Of a stretch of 64,000 bases of DNA, positions 15,791 through 25,461 are shown piece by piece. A program made the position numbers and the translations under genes. Every line of letters begins with the position of its first letter. The stretch's first letter is position 1. Under the pieces are notes generated by a model. The model was given only the letters and a program-made list of their open reading frames with translations. It was not told where the DNA came from and searched no databases. The stretch comes from Chloroflexota bacterium. GTDB lineage: Bacteria > Chloroflexota > Anaerolineae > Promineifilales > Promineifilaceae. The stretch covers positions 1 to 64,000 of the forward strand of contig JAKEFB010000115.1 in NCBI GenBank assembly GCA_022616275.1. The letters are read 5' to 3'.

Positions 15791-17242
15791 TTAATAATTC
15801 GGTTGGCTGTTTTCGGTCTCGTTGAAAAGGGGCAGAGCCAGGCTGAATGTGCTGCCGATCCCCAAATCGCTCCTTGCCCAGACCCGGCCGTCGTGCTGTT
15901 CGACGATGGAACGGGTGATAAACAGGCCCAGGCCAACGCCAGGAACGCTAAAGGTCAGCTCGTTGCGAGCCCGGAAGAAACGGCTGAACAGGTAAGGCAG
16001 ATCGTTGCTGGCAATACCAACGCCAGTGTCCACCACATCGGCCCGGGCTTCATTAGCTTCACGGAAAACTCGCACTTCCACCCGGCCGGTAGGCAGGGTG
16101 TAATTATAGGCGTTGCTGAGCAGATTATAGGTGGCCCAGTACAGCCTGTCCCTATCTCCATATATCCACAACGGCTCTGGGTGGGGCTGAACGGTGAGAG
16201 TTAGCCCCTTGGCTTCTACCCGCGTGCGCCAGCGCTCGACCACCTCCACGACCACGTCGTTGAAGGAAATCCTTTCCTTGACCAGGCTCAATTCGCCGGC
16301 CTGGATTTGGGACATATCAATCAGGCCGTTGATGTGCTGCATCAACTGGTTCGTGTTATGGCTGATAGCTTTGGCGAAGCGTAGGGCATGGTCGTCGCTA
16401 TCCCTATCGTACAGACGGATTAAGAGGTCACTGTACCCCTTAATGGCCGTTAATGGCGTGCGGAGTTCGTGGGAAATACTGGCAATAAAGCTGTCCTTCA
16501 AATTTTCCGCTTCGGCCTCGCGCGTAATGTCCCGTAGCACGACCACAGTCCCCAGACTTTCGCCGTCGGGGGTTCGCACCGGGGCGGCCGAAGCGCTGAG
16601 AACCCGGCCGCCAACCCGGAAACGACGGGTTTGTTGGGCCAGCAGTGGATTTGACGCCGAGCCGGCATCCTCAGTAGCCTGGCCGCCGAAAAGGAAATCC
16701 GGCAACTCGCGCAAGGGCGCGTAGGAGAAGTCACTGGACATGTCGGCCAGAATGCGGTTGGCGGCCGGGTTGGAGGTCACAATCTGGTTGTTAGAGTCCA
16801 GGACGATGACGCCGTCGGCAATACTGCTCAAGACCGCTTCCAGCTTACTGGCCTGTTCCAACAACTGGCGGTTCCGCTCCGCCAGCCGTTGGCTGACTTC
16901 CAGATACGATTCGTCGGCCTGATTATTCTGATCGGTGCTTTCGTTAGTAGACGATATCGGCACGGCGTTTCCGGGATCGTGACTGCGGTTTCGGCGCAGA
17001 CGCTGAAAAACCAAGAGACCAATAACCAGGACACCCAAAACAACTAAAACGGCCGTCATAGTGGTCGAGGTGCCATCTACCTGCAGGGCTGTCAGGGAGC
17101 CAGCCAAGCAACAATAGCCACCAGTCGCGAATTGGTGAGCAAACATCTGCCTGCATTCCGGGCCAATAACTGCTCCCATCTTGTTATAGTCGGTCAGATA
17201 CCACCCTGAGCACGTCTGACTGTTCTGCTGGAATGTTAACAC
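15791..17242 (-). CDS. PAS-domain sensor histidine kinase
   Basis: Up to 483 residues. One membrane helix (about 62-80, AVLVVLGVLVIGLLVF), a coiled linker, PAS (about 130-255; ADGVIVLDSNNQIVTSNPAA, VLRDITREAE), HisKA with SHELRTPLTAIKGYSDLL (His about 270), and HATPase with NLLSNAYNYT, DTGVGIASND and GVGLGLFITRSIVEQH. The 61 residues before the helix look unlike a sensor domain; the ATG at 17059, directly before the helix, is an alternative start. It is an orphan kinase with no response regulator beside it. Confidence 0.85.
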   Translation of the reverse strand: MLTFQQNSQTCSGWYLTDYNKMGAVIGPECRQMFAHQFATGGYCCLAGSLTALQVDGTSTTMTAVLVVLGVLVIGLLVFQRLRRNRSHDPGNAVPISSTNESTDQNNQADESYLEVSQRLAERNRQLLEQASKLEAVLSSIADGVIVLDSNNQIVTSNPAANRILADMSSDFSYAPLRELPDFLFGGQATEDAGSASNPLLAQQTRRFRVGGRVLSASAAPVRTPDGESLGTVVVLRDITREAEAENLKDSFIASISHELRTPLTAIKGYSDLLIRLYDRDSDDHALRFAKAISHNTNQLMQHINGLIDMSQIQAGELSLVKERISFNDVVVEVVERWRTRVEAKGLTLTVQPHPEPLWIYGDRDRLYWATYNLLSNAYNYTLPTGRVEVRVFREANEARADVVDTGVGIASNDLPYLFSRFFRARNELTFSVPGVGLGLFITRSIVEQHDGRVWARSDLGIGSTFSLALPLFNETENSQPNY

Positions 17243-17388
17243 TTTAGGCTTGCCTGGTCAATTTGACAGAGGTAATGTTATACTTGGAAAAAGCCCAACA
17301 GGTTCAACGAAGGATACATTATGACCAACTGGTACCAAAAAGAGGCAATCACATTACGCCAGGGCTTAACCACAGCAGAGAAGAATCC

Positions 17389-20082
17389 ATGAAACGTTCA
17401 CCCATAGAATCAACGCTACGCTGGCATACCCTGCCGAGTGAAACAATATTCTCTCACCTAAACGCCACGCCCGCCGGGTTGACCGGGGTTGAGGCGGTTC
17501 AGCGTTTGGCGGAATATGGCCCAAATGAACTGCAAGCCGCCCACCGCATCTCGCCGTGGATGTTGCTCTTCGAGCAGTTCAAGAATGTGCTGATTATTAT
17601 TTTGCTGGTGGCCACGGCGCTTTCGGCCTTCCTTGGCCACGGTACCGAAGCCATCGCCATTGCTGTCATTGTGCTGTTTGCAGTGCTGTTAGGGTTTGTA
17701 CAGGAATACCGCGCCGAACGCGCCATCGAGGCCTTGCGCCAACTGGCCGCGCCCACTGCCACCGTCCTGCGTGATAACGAGGAAGTTGAACTTCCAGCCC
17801 GGGACCTCGTGCCGGGTGATGTGACTCTCTTGCGCGCCGGTGACAAAGTCCCTGCTGATGTCCGACTCACTGAAGTGGTCAATTTGCAAATCGAAGAGGC
17901 CGCACTCACTGGTGAGTCAATTCCGGTGGAAAAACACGCCGCGCTAATTCCCGGCGACGATTTGGCCTTAGGTGATCGCAAGAACATGGGCTACGCTGGT
18001 ACCACCGCCACCTATGGCCGGGGTCGTGGAGTGGTCGTCGCTACTGGCATGAATACCCAGTTCGGCAAGATTGCTCAAATGCTACAGAGTGTTGAAACTG
18101 GCAAGACCCCGTTGCAGGAAAACTTGGATAAAGTTGGTCATAAGTTGGCGCGGGCCGCTTTCGTGATTGTGGCCATCATCGTGGCCCTCGGCCTGTTTCG
18201 CGGCCAGCCCTTCATCGAGATGTTGATTTTCGGTATTGCACTGGCAGTCGCCGTCGTCCCGGAAGCGTTGCCGGCGGTGGTCACGATTTCACTTGCTCTC
18301 GGCGTGCAGAGGATGGTCAAGCGCAACGCGCTCATACGCCGCCTCCCGGCGGTCGAAACGCTCGGCAGTACGTCCGTTATCTGTTCCGACAAGACTGGTA
18401 CACTGACGAAAGACGAGATGACGGCCCGCAAAATATTTGTGGCCGGACAGGTGCTGGAAGTATCCGGGGCGGGCTATGAACCGAGCGGCCAGTTCTCGCG
18501 CAACGGCTCAACCGCCGAACCGTCCAGCGCATTGAAATTACTGTTGCAAGGCGCTGCTCTGGCTTCCGACGCACACATCGTCCATAGCGAGGCCGATGGC
18601 CGCTGGCACGTCAAAGGCGACCCGACTGAGGGCGCGTTGGTGGTCGCCGCCGCCAAAGCCGGGTTACACAAGGCTAATCTCGATACGCAATTCCCGCGCG
18701 TGAATGAAATCCCGTTTACTTCCGAGACCAAACGTATGACTACGTTGCACAAAGGGCCTGAGGGGGCTGTTGCCTACTCCAAAGGCGCACCGGAAATCAT
18801 CCTCGACTCGTGTGTGCGACAATTGACGGCGGAAGGGGAGAAGGCACTTGACGCCGCTAGTCGAGAGGCGATTCTGGAATTAGCCCGCCAGATGGCGAGC
18901 GAGGCCCTGCGCGTGCTGGCGGTGGCCTCCAGAGCGGGCGGTACACTGGAAACTGCTGAACACGACATGACCTTCCTCGGATTGGTGGGGATGATTGACC
19001 CGCCGCGCCCCGAGGCGAAGGCTGCGATTCAAACATGTGAGCAGGCCGGGATTAAGGTTGTGATGATTACGGGCGACCACCCACTAACTGCGCAGGCCGT
19101 GGCCCGCGAACTGGGTCTGCTTAAAAATGGCCGCGTGGTCACCGGAGTAGAGTTGGCAGCATTGAGCGACGCCGACTTTGAACGCGAGGTGGAAAACATT
19201 GAGGTCTACGCCCGCGTCTCGCCGGCGCATAAACTGCGCGTGGTCACGGCTCTACAAAAGAACGGCTATATTGTGGCGATGACGGGAGACGGGGTGAACG
19301 ATGCGCCTGCACTCAAGAAAGCCGACATCGGCATCGCCATGGGCATCACCGGTACGGACGTGACCAAAGAGGCCGCCGCCATGACGCTCACCGACGACAA
19401 CTTTGCTTCCATCGTCGCGGCGGTAGAAGAAGGGCGTGGCGTCTTTGGCAACATCAAGAAATACCTAATGTACCTGCTTTCGTCAAACATTGGCGAGATT
19501 GGCCTGATGTTCGGGGCCACGCTGTTGGGCCTGCCCCTGCCGCTGACCGCCGTGCAAATCCTGTACGTCAACCTCGCCACAGACGGCCTGCCCGCCCTGG
19601 CCTTGTCAGTGGATCCCCGCGAAGCGGACATAATGCACCGTAAACCACGTAACCCGCGCACCGGTATCTTCACCCGGCCCATTGTCACCCTCATGGTAGT
19701 GGGCGGATTGTGGTCGGCGCTGGTCAACCTGGGCCTGTTTGCATGGGCGCTGAACTCTGGCCGCAGCCTTGAAGAAGCCATAACGATGACATTTGTCTTG
19801 CTGGTGCTGATTCAATTCTTTAAAGCCTACAACTTCCGCTCCGACCGGCACTCAGTGCTGAATCGGCCGTTTGCCAACAAGTGGTTGAATTGGGCCATTC
19901 TGTGGGAAGTCATGCTATTAGTCTTAATCATCTATGTGCCTTTCCTGCACAATGCCTTTGGCACTTACGCTTTGCCTCTGGTGGACTGGGTCATTGTCAT
20001 TCTCTTAGCCCTCACCATTTCGCCGGTGCTGGAACTGGCGAAGTGGATGGAGCGGCATGGCTGGTTTGGGAAGCTGATGTAA
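17389..20082 (+). CDS. P-type cation-transporting ATPase (Ca2+/SERCA-like, P2)
   Basis: A protein of 897 residues from ATG 17389 (GAGAAG nearby); an open frame upstream has no ribosome binding site. N-terminal cation ATPase domain (residues 10-75), actuator with TGES (174-177), helix 4 PEALP (291-295), phosphorylation site DKTGTLT (334-340), nucleotide domain with KGAPE, hinge TGDGVNDAPALKKADIGIAMG, and C-terminal helices. PEALP and the domain order point to P2 ATPases exporting Ca2+ or another cation. The substrate is not provable here. The gene seems poorer in the CGGCCG word than its neighbours, a weak sign of different origin. Confidence 0.92.
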   Translation: MKRSPIESTLRWHTLPSETIFSHLNATPAGLTGVEAVQRLAEYGPNELQAAHRISPWMLLFEQFKNVLIIILLVATALSAFLGHGTEAIAIAVIVLFAVLLGFVQEYRAERAIEALRQLAAPTATVLRDNEEVELPARDLVPGDVTLLRAGDKVPADVRLTEVVNLQIEEAALTGESIPVEKHAALIPGDDLALGDRKNMGYAGTTATYGRGRGVVVATGMNTQFGKIAQMLQSVETGKTPLQENLDKVGHKLARAAFVIVAIIVALGLFRGQPFIEMLIFGIALAVAVVPEALPAVVTISLALGVQRMVKRNALIRRLPAVETLGSTSVICSDKTGTLTKDEMTARKIFVAGQVLEVSGAGYEPSGQFSRNGSTAEPSSALKLLLQGAALASDAHIVHSEADGRWHVKGDPTEGALVVAAAKAGLHKANLDTQFPRVNEIPFTSETKRMTTLHKGPEGAVAYSKGAPEIILDSCVRQLTAEGEKALDAASREAILELARQMASEALRVLAVASRAGGTLETAEHDMTFLGLVGMIDPPRPEAKAAIQTCEQAGIKVVMITGDHPLTAQAVARELGLLKNGRVVTGVELAALSDADFEREVENIEVYARVSPAHKLRVVTALQKNGYIVAMTGDGVNDAPALKKADIGIAMGITGTDVTKEAAAMTLTDDNFASIVAAVEEGRGVFGNIKKYLMYLLSSNIGEIGLMFGATLLGLPLPLTAVQILYVNLATDGLPALALSVDPREADIMHRKPRNPRTGIFTRPIVTLMVVGGLWSALVNLGLFAWALNSGRSLEEAITMTFVLLVLIQFFKAYNFRSDRHSVLNRPFANKWLNWAILWEVMLLVLIIYVPFLHNAFGTYALPLVDWVIVILLALTISPVLELAKWMERHGWFGKLM

Positions 20083-20098
20083 ACTTTCAGTCAATCCT

Positions 20099-21259
20099 CT
20101 AATCCCCCTGCTCCACAGAAGGCGCGAGAGGCGGGGGCAGTTCTTCTCCGCCGGGCGCTCCAGCCACTTCGGTCACTGGGGCTTCGGCCGCCGGTTCCGG
20201 CCAGGGGTCCAGCCCCAGCAACCTGGCCCGAACGTAGCGGCCGATCACGCCGCAGGTAGCCATGATCGGCAAGATAATCAACGCGCCCAGAATACCCTGC
20301 AACACGGCGGCCGAAATGATAGCCAGGAAGACCAGGCCGGTGTTCATGTGTAGAAAACGGCCCATGACGTGTGGCCGTAGCCAGAGAGACTTGATTTGCG
20401 TCAACACCAGGTAAATCCCGGCTACCAGCACAGCAAACCAAAAGTTGGAAAGGGGCAAAAAGACAGAACCCTCCAGCAGGGCGACCAGGACGGCCACCGT
20501 ACCGGCAATCACCGGCCCCAGTTCCGGGATCATGCTGAGCAGGCCGGTGAGAATGCCCAGAGCCACCGCGCCCGGCAGGCCAATGGCCACACCCACAATC
20601 ACAAACACCACGCCCATAATCAGCATCAGGGCCAGCGTCCCCCGCACGTAGGCCAGCCAGAGCACGTTAATCTCTTCTAGCAGCCGCCTGATGTCTTCCC
20701 GGCCGCCTTCGGGAGCCAGGTTCACCAACCAATCGCGCAACCCCACCCAGTCCATCAGCAGGTAGTAAGTCGTGACCAGGATGATTAATAGCCAGATCAG
20801 GCTGATGGAAGTGGTTTCAATGACTGTCAGGGCGCTTTCGGCCGCCGGGGCCAGCGATTCGTCACTGGCCCCAAAGACGTTGGTCCAGATCTGGCTGAGG
20901 ACGATCGGCCGGCCGAGGATGACTACCGGCTCATTCAGCAGGCTTTCGATGTCTCGCTGGACAATCAATAGATCGGAAGAAAGAGTACGTGCTTGCCGGG
21001 CAACTACCGGGACCAACGTACCGGGCGTGGCAATGAGGATGATCAGCAGAAAGAAGTAGACCAGGCTGACGGACCATTTGCGGCTGAGATTGGTACGCTG
21101 CTGGACAAAGCGCACGGTAGGGTTTAAGACATAGGCGGCCAGGCAGGCAATAGTCAGTGGCCACAACAGCGGCCGGACCAGGTAAAAAAACAGGCCCAGC
21201 ACAAAAAGAATGAGGATGGCCACAATCACGCGTGTGGTGATGCTCCACTGTGATGACAT
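20099..21259 (-). CDS. AI-2E family transporter
   Basis: A protein of 386 residues with about eight membrane helices in the AI-2E/PerM arrangement: two N-terminal helices, a long loop (about 85-150), a pair near IWLLIILVTTYYLLMDW, and the C-terminal block LPGAVALGILTGLLSMIPELGPVIAG that defines the family. The tail (about 30 residues, Pro/Glu-rich) is soluble. GGGGAGG precedes the ATG. Members export signalling molecules or act as ion antiporters; the substrate is unknown. It converges on the P-type ATPase with only 16 bases between stops. Confidence 0.9.
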   Translation of the reverse strand: MSSQWSITTRVIVAILILFVLGLFFYLVRPLLWPLTIACLAAYVLNPTVRFVQQRTNLSRKWSVSLVYFFLLIILIATPGTLVPVVARQARTLSSDLLIVQRDIESLLNEPVVILGRPIVLSQIWTNVFGASDESLAPAAESALTVIETTSISLIWLLIILVTTYYLLMDWVGLRDWLVNLAPEGGREDIRRLLEEINVLWLAYVRGTLALMLIMGVVFVIVGVAIGLPGAVALGILTGLLSMIPELGPVIAGTVAVLVALLEGSVFLPLSNFWFAVLVAGIYLVLTQIKSLWLRPHVMGRFLHMNTGLVFLAIISAAVLQGILGALIILPIMATCGVIGRYVRARLLGLDPWPEPAAEAPVTEVAGAPGGEELPPPLAPSVEQGD

Positions 21260-21285
21260 ACGCTACCTCCCCGGGTAGTTGCCGG

Positions 21286-22143
21286 TCACCTGCTGTAGCG
21301 GACCGGCCGGAACAGGCTGCGGTCGAACTGGTGGAGCTGATCAGGGCCGACAGCCAACAGGGCCTGGTGAGCGTCGGCTGCGTCGGCCCGCAATTGGGCC
21401 ACGTCTACGCCCCGGCAGACGGCCGGCAACGGCTCCAGCCATTGGCGAACGCGTAAAAACATCTTGATTGCTCCCTGGTAATTGCCTCGTTCAATTTGCA
21501 GATAGGCTACCGCCACCTGCAAAATGGCCCGGTACAGGTCCCTGGCGGCGCTATTATCTTCGTTCCAGGCCTCTTCCAGGTATTCGTGGGCTTCAAAAAA
21601 CTCGCCCCGGTTAAACTCTTCCAGTCCCTGGAGGGCCGGGGCGGATAGCAGCCCCTGGCAGGCATCAGCCACGGCCGCATAATTCTGAACGCGAGCGTGG
21701 TTCTGAATTAGCTCCGGCAGGGCGGCCATAAAGCGGGAACGGGCGACCACGGCGTCGGCCGCCAGGTTTCGGGCTGCCTGGAGCATTTCTGTGTCTACAT
21801 GCGGGCCATAACCCAGCACCGGCACGCGGCGTGTCGCTGGCGACGATTTCAGCAACGGAATCCACCGCCGCCAGGGAATGGCCTCGTTGGCCAGGTCAAA
21901 AATCAGCAGCGCTGGTTGCCAGGCCGTGACTTTGTCTACCAGGGCAGCTTCCTGGCCAAAAACGGGCTCGGCGGCTTGCTTCTCCGGTGTTCTGGCGTTT
22001 GCCGGCGCAACGTCGGCCGCGCCTCCCACCAGGGTCACCCGATACCCCAGTTGGCGGGCCACATTTTCGATTTTTGTCGTTACCATCAAATCGGCCACAA
22101 AAGCCACAATCAGGGGTAAAGACACCTTGCTGTTACCGCTCAT
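21286..22143 (-). CDS. DUF309 protein with N-terminal pseudo-receiver-like domain
   Basis: A protein of 285 residues. Residues 1-140 look like a receiver-type fold (IVAFVADLMVTTKIENVARQ; PALLIFDLANE; RRVPVLGYG), but the usual acidic pocket and phospho-Asp are not clear. Residues about 170-255 are the DUF309 domain (FNRGEFFEAHEYLEEAW, then YRAILQVAVAYLQIERGNY). DUF309 function is unknown. No ribosome binding site is visible: a TAAAAT box ends seven bases before the ATG, so the message may be leaderless. It is divergent from the CBS gene. Confidence 0.8.
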   Translation of the reverse strand: MSGNSKVSLPLIVAFVADLMVTTKIENVARQLGYRVTLVGGAADVAPANARTPEKQAAEPVFGQEAALVDKVTAWQPALLIFDLANEAIPWRRWIPLLKSSPATRRVPVLGYGPHVDTEMLQAARNLAADAVVARSRFMAALPELIQNHARVQNYAAVADACQGLLSAPALQGLEEFNRGEFFEAHEYLEEAWNEDNSAARDLYRAILQVAVAYLQIERGNYQGAIKMFLRVRQWLEPLPAVCRGVDVAQLRADAADAHQALLAVGPDQLHQFDRSLFRPVRYSR

Positions 22144-22172
22144 TTTTTAGATTTTAGCAAAGTTTAGGCCAA

Positions 22173-22201
22173 TTGACATGGTCAAAGGGGCATGGTAACA
22201 T
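22173..22201 (+). promoter_or_regulatory. Promoter of the CBS-domain gene
   Basis: TTGACA (22173-22178), 17 bases, TAACAT (22196-22201). The -35 lies in a small palindrome TTGAC-ATG-GTCAA (22173-22185), a possible operator between the divergent DUF309 and CBS genes. The 5' leader would be about 90 bases. Confidence 0.6.
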
Positions 22202-22296
22202 GAGCCCGGCTCTGGGGGTGTTGCCTAGCCCCTGATCTTTAGAGAGGGTAACCGATAGGTTGGGGAAGCTATTTCAGGCTATGGGAGAACGGACAG

Positions 22297-22737
22297 ATGA
22301 AAATAAGCAGAATTTTGTCCACTAAAAGTAGAGAAGTGCTGACAGCTCGCCCGGAGCAAAGCTTACGGGATGTCGTGGACTTGTTAGTGAAGCATAATAT
22401 CGGAGCCCTGGTTGTGCTGGACGAGGAAGAGCGGCTGGTAGGCATTATTTCTGAGCGAGACGTGATCCGCCGGTTAGCATCCCACGCCGACGCCCTATCC
22501 TTGACAGTGGACGAAGTGATGACGCGGCGAGTCATTGTTGGCATGCCCCAGGACGATGTCATGTCGGTGGCCAATACTATGACGGAAAAGCGCTTTCGCC
22601 ATTTACCCATCCTGGATAAGGGCCGCTTGGTCGGTATCATTTCCATTGGGGATATTATCAAGGCCCAAAGGGACGCCTATCGCGGTGAAATTGATACCCT
22701 GGAAACCCAAATCATGGCTGACCAGGTGAGTGATTAG
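22297..22737 (+). CDS. Tandem CBS-domain protein
   Basis: A protein of 146 residues made of two CBS motifs: residues about 8-65 (SLRDVVDLLVKHNIGALVVL, LVGIISERDVIRRL) and 75-130 (DDVMSVANTMTEKRFRHLPI, LVGIISIGDIIKA). Stand-alone CBS pairs bind adenosyl ligands such as AMP, ATP or SAM and sense energy state. GGGAGAAC precedes the ATG. The last codons (VSD then stop) run into the GAGATTAG repeat, and the ferredoxin-NADP reductase gene follows. Confidence 0.92.
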   Translation: MKISRILSTKSREVLTARPEQSLRDVVDLLVKHNIGALVVLDEEERLVGIISERDVIRRLASHADALSLTVDEVMTRRVIVGMPQDDVMSVANTMTEKRFRHLPILDKGRLVGIISIGDIIKAQRDAYRGEIDTLETQIMADQVSD

Positions 22738-22802
22738 AACAAGAGATTAGAGATTAGAGATTGGTCAATCTCCAATCTCTAATCTCCAATTGCCAATCTC
22801 CC
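22738..22802. repeat. Inverted word repeat, GAGATTAGAGATTGG family
   Basis: AGAGATTAGAGATTAGAG, a short centre, then CCAATCTCTAATCTCC and CCAATTGCCAATCTCC. Forms a long imperfect hairpin between the CBS and reductase genes. Related copies are at 36245 and 56519. Confidence 0.75.
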
Positions 22803-22822
22803 TCCATTGAAAGGAGCATTGC

Positions 22823-24226
22823 ATGTCGCAAGCAGGTACTCAATCAAATCCATTGCGGGTGGCCATCATTGGCGCAGGGCCGGCCGGCTTTTACGCGGTA
22901 GAGAGGCTCTTCAAGCAAAAAGACCTGACCGTCGAAGTGGATATGTATGATCGCCTGCCGACCCCTTATGGCCTGGTGCGAAATGGCGTGGCCCCCGACC
23001 ACCAGAAAATCAAGTCGGTGACGAAGGTGTTTGATCGCCTGGCAGCCCAGCCCCAGTTTCGCTTTTTCGGCTACGTGGAATTGGGCAAGGACATCACCGT
23101 GGCCGATTTACGCCGCCACTACCACCAAATCGTCTATACCACAGGGGCGCAAACCGACCGTTCTTTAAATATTCCTGGCATTGACCTGAAGGGTAGTCAC
23201 GCCGCCACCGAGTTTGTCGCCTGGTATAACGGCCACCCCGATTACCGCCATTATCAATTTGATCTGTCGCAGGAGCACGCGGTCGTGATCGGCGTGGGTA
23301 ACGTGGCTGTAGACGTGTGCCGTATCCTCTGCCGGACGCCGGAAGAGCTGGCCAGGACCGACATCGCCGGCTACGCCCTGGAGGCGTTGAGCCAGAGCCG
23401 GGTAAAGGTCGTCTACATGCTCGGCCGGCGCGGGCCGGCCCAGGCAGCCTACACCGCCCCGGAAGTAAAGGAGCTGGGCGAGCTGGCCGACGCCGACGTA
23501 ATCGTTTTGCCGGAGGAAGCGGAGTTGGACGAGCTGAGCCAGGCCTCGCTGGCCGACGGGGCCGACCGGGGCACGATGCGCCAGGTGGAATTGATCCAGG
23601 AATTCTCCCGGCGGCCGCCGGCCGGGAAATCGCGCCAGTTAATCTTGCGTTTCCTGGTTTCGCCGGTAGAGCTGATTGGGGACGAGAATGGACAGGTGAT
23701 CTGCCTGCGACTGGTGAAGAATGAGTTGTATGCGACAGAAGCCGGCTCGCTTCGCGCCCGGCCGACAGAGCAGTATGAGGAGATACCGGCCGGCCTGGTT
23801 TTCCGCTCCATTGGCTACCAGGGCGTGCCGCTGCCAGACGTACCCTTTAATGATAATTGGGGCGTCATTTTGAACGAGGGCGGCCGGGTCATTCACCCGG
23901 AAACCCGCCAGCCGGTGGTGGGCGAGTACGCCGCCGGCTGGATCAAGCGTGGCCCAACTGGAGTGATTGGAACGAACAAGCCTGACGCGGCCGAGACGGT
24001 GGAACTGATGTTGAAAGACCTGGCCAGCGGCCGGATTTTGAGCCCTGAATGCCCTGATGCCACGGCCGCCGAACAAATGGTCCGCAAACGGCAGCCTCAC
24101 TACTTTTCCTACGAAGATTGGCTTAAGCTGGACGAAATCGAGGTTGCCAGAGGGACCGAGCAGGGCCGGCCGCGAGTCAAACTTACCACTGTCGAGGAGA
24201 TGTTGGCCGCCGTAGGCAAGAAGTAG
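22823..24226 (+). CDS. Ferredoxin-NADP+ reductase, adrenodoxin-reductase (FprA) type
   Basis: A protein of 467 residues with a strong ribosome binding site (AAAGGAGC). FAD site IIGAGPAGFYAVERL near the N-terminus, RNGVAPDHQKIKSV (family hallmark), NADP site VVIGVGNVAVDVCRIL, and C-terminal GWIKRGPTGVIGTNKPDA contacting FAD. It moves electrons between NADP(H) and ferredoxin in the cytoplasm. No ferredoxin gene is adjacent. The double RNase H gene starts five bases after its stop. Confidence 0.95.
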   Translation: MSQAGTQSNPLRVAIIGAGPAGFYAVERLFKQKDLTVEVDMYDRLPTPYGLVRNGVAPDHQKIKSVTKVFDRLAAQPQFRFFGYVELGKDITVADLRRHYHQIVYTTGAQTDRSLNIPGIDLKGSHAATEFVAWYNGHPDYRHYQFDLSQEHAVVIGVGNVAVDVCRILCRTPEELARTDIAGYALEALSQSRVKVVYMLGRRGPAQAAYTAPEVKELGELADADVIVLPEEAELDELSQASLADGADRGTMRQVELIQEFSRRPPAGKSRQLILRFLVSPVELIGDENGQVICLRLVKNELYATEAGSLRARPTEQYEEIPAGLVFRSIGYQGVPLPDVPFNDNWGVILNEGGRVIHPETRQPVVGEYAAGWIKRGPTGVIGTNKPDAAETVELMLKDLASGRILSPECPDATAAEQMVRKRQPHYFSYEDWLKLDEIEVARGTEQGRPRVKLTTVEEMLAAVGKK

Positions 24227-24231
24227 ACAGC

Positions 24232-25119
24232 ATGAAAGTGGTGATTTACACCGATGGAGGGGCCGACCCCAATCCTGGCGTCGGTGGTTGGGCGGCCATT
24301 TTACAGGCCGATGGCCAGGAAAAAGTGCTGACCGGCCACGATCCCTGGACGACAAATAACCGCATGGAATTGCAGGCGGCGATAGCTGCCCTCCAGGCCC
24401 TGCGCCGGCCAGCCGAAGTGGAGTTCTATACCGATTCAGAATATTTGCGCCAGGGCATTACCGGGTGGATTGAGAAGTGGGCGGCTCGTAGTTGGGTGCA
24501 TAAAGATGGCCGGCCGGTGGCCAACGCCGACTTGTGGCGGCAACTGTGGCCGTTGACTAAACAGCACACCATTTACTGGCATTGGGTTCGGGGTCACACC
24601 GGAGATTCGCTCAACGAGCGGGTAGACCAGCTTGCCCGGCAGGCCCGGCTGGAAATTACGCCGGCGCCCGGGGTGGCGGTCGGGGCACCGCGACTCTACG
24701 TCCGCTCTTCCTGTCGCGGCAATCCCGGCCCTGGTGGCTGGGGCGCTGTTTTGGAGCAAGATGGCGAGACGGTCCAAACGAGCGGCAGCGATCCCCGGAC
24801 GACGAACAACCGGATGGAATTAACGGCCGTGATCGAGGGCTTGCGGCTGCTACCGTCGGGCAGCGCCGTGCAGGTTTTCACCACCTCGGACTACGTTTAC
24901 CAGGGAGCCACCCGCTGGATTCACGGCTGGCGACAGCGGGAATGGAAAAAACCAGACGGGCAACCGGTCAGCAACCAGGATTTGTGGCAGATGCTCGACC
25001 AGTTGATGGGCTTATATACCATTAGTTGGGTCAACGCCAAAGGGGAGGCAGGGCAGGAAACGCTTGCCCTCCATGAGGCGGCCACGCTGGCCTCGACGGC
25101 GACCGATTCCCTTGCCTGA
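24232..25119 (+). CDS. Tandem RNase HI fusion; second domain appears inactive
   Basis: A protein of 295 residues holding two RNase HI folds. Domain 1 (about 1-145) keeps the four acidic residues and His: YTDGGADPNPG, NNRMELQAA, YTDSEYL, GHTGDSLNERVDQLA. Domain 2 (about 152-290) follows the same template but loses most of them: VRSSCRGNPGPGG lacks the first Asp, FTTSDYVYQG lacks the third, and KGEAGQETLALHEAA lacks the His and last Asp; only the Glu in NNRMELTA remains. Expected activity is cleavage of RNA in RNA-DNA hybrids by domain 1, with domain 2 perhaps binding substrate. Likely co-transcribed with the reductase gene. Confidence 0.9.
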   Translation: MKVVIYTDGGADPNPGVGGWAAILQADGQEKVLTGHDPWTTNNRMELQAAIAALQALRRPAEVEFYTDSEYLRQGITGWIEKWAARSWVHKDGRPVANADLWRQLWPLTKQHTIYWHWVRGHTGDSLNERVDQLARQARLEITPAPGVAVGAPRLYVRSSCRGNPGPGGWGAVLEQDGETVQTSGSDPRTTNNRMELTAVIEGLRLLPSGSAVQVFTTSDYVYQGATRWIHGWRQREWKKPDGQPVSNQDLWQMLDQLMGLYTISWVNAKGEAGQETLALHEAATLASTATDSLA

Positions 25120-25212
25120 CTGTCTTTTTTTGGCCTTCTATCCGCCGCTAAAGATTGAAAATTTCAGTGAATAAACAGGTAATGGACAGGCGGACAACAG
25201 GCAAACTAGATG

Positions 25213-25440
25213 TCAGGAAGATTTTTCGTCGGCCTTGCGGACGAAGCGGCAGGTGGCGTGCAGGAAGCCAAAATCACCGGCCGGGGGCATCAATTCGTCT
25301 ACTTCAACGATCTTAAAAACCAGGCCGTCAAAGCTGACTTCGTCGCCAACGCGAGGCTCTTTGTCGGTGTTGATGATCGCCCCGGGGTGTTTGCCGCCCT
25401 CGACCACGTAACTAACCTTGTAATAAACTGCCTTACTCAT
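25213..25440 (-). CDS. Small conserved-looking protein, function unknown
   Basis: A protein of 75 residues, soluble and slightly acidic (KVSYVVEGGKHPGAIINTD; GDEVSFDGLVFKIVEVDEL), likely a small beta-rich fold. It has one Cys and no membrane segment or motif I recognise. It starts 21 bases after the cyclic-nucleotide-binding gene on the same strand and is probably in its operon. The composition and codon pattern look like a real gene. Confidence 0.6.
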   Translation of the reverse strand: MSKAVYYKVSYVVEGGKHPGAIINTDKEPRVGDEVSFDGLVFKIVEVDELMPPAGDFGFLHATCRFVRKADEKSS

Positions 25441-25461
25441 TCAATCTTTAAGACCCCTTGC

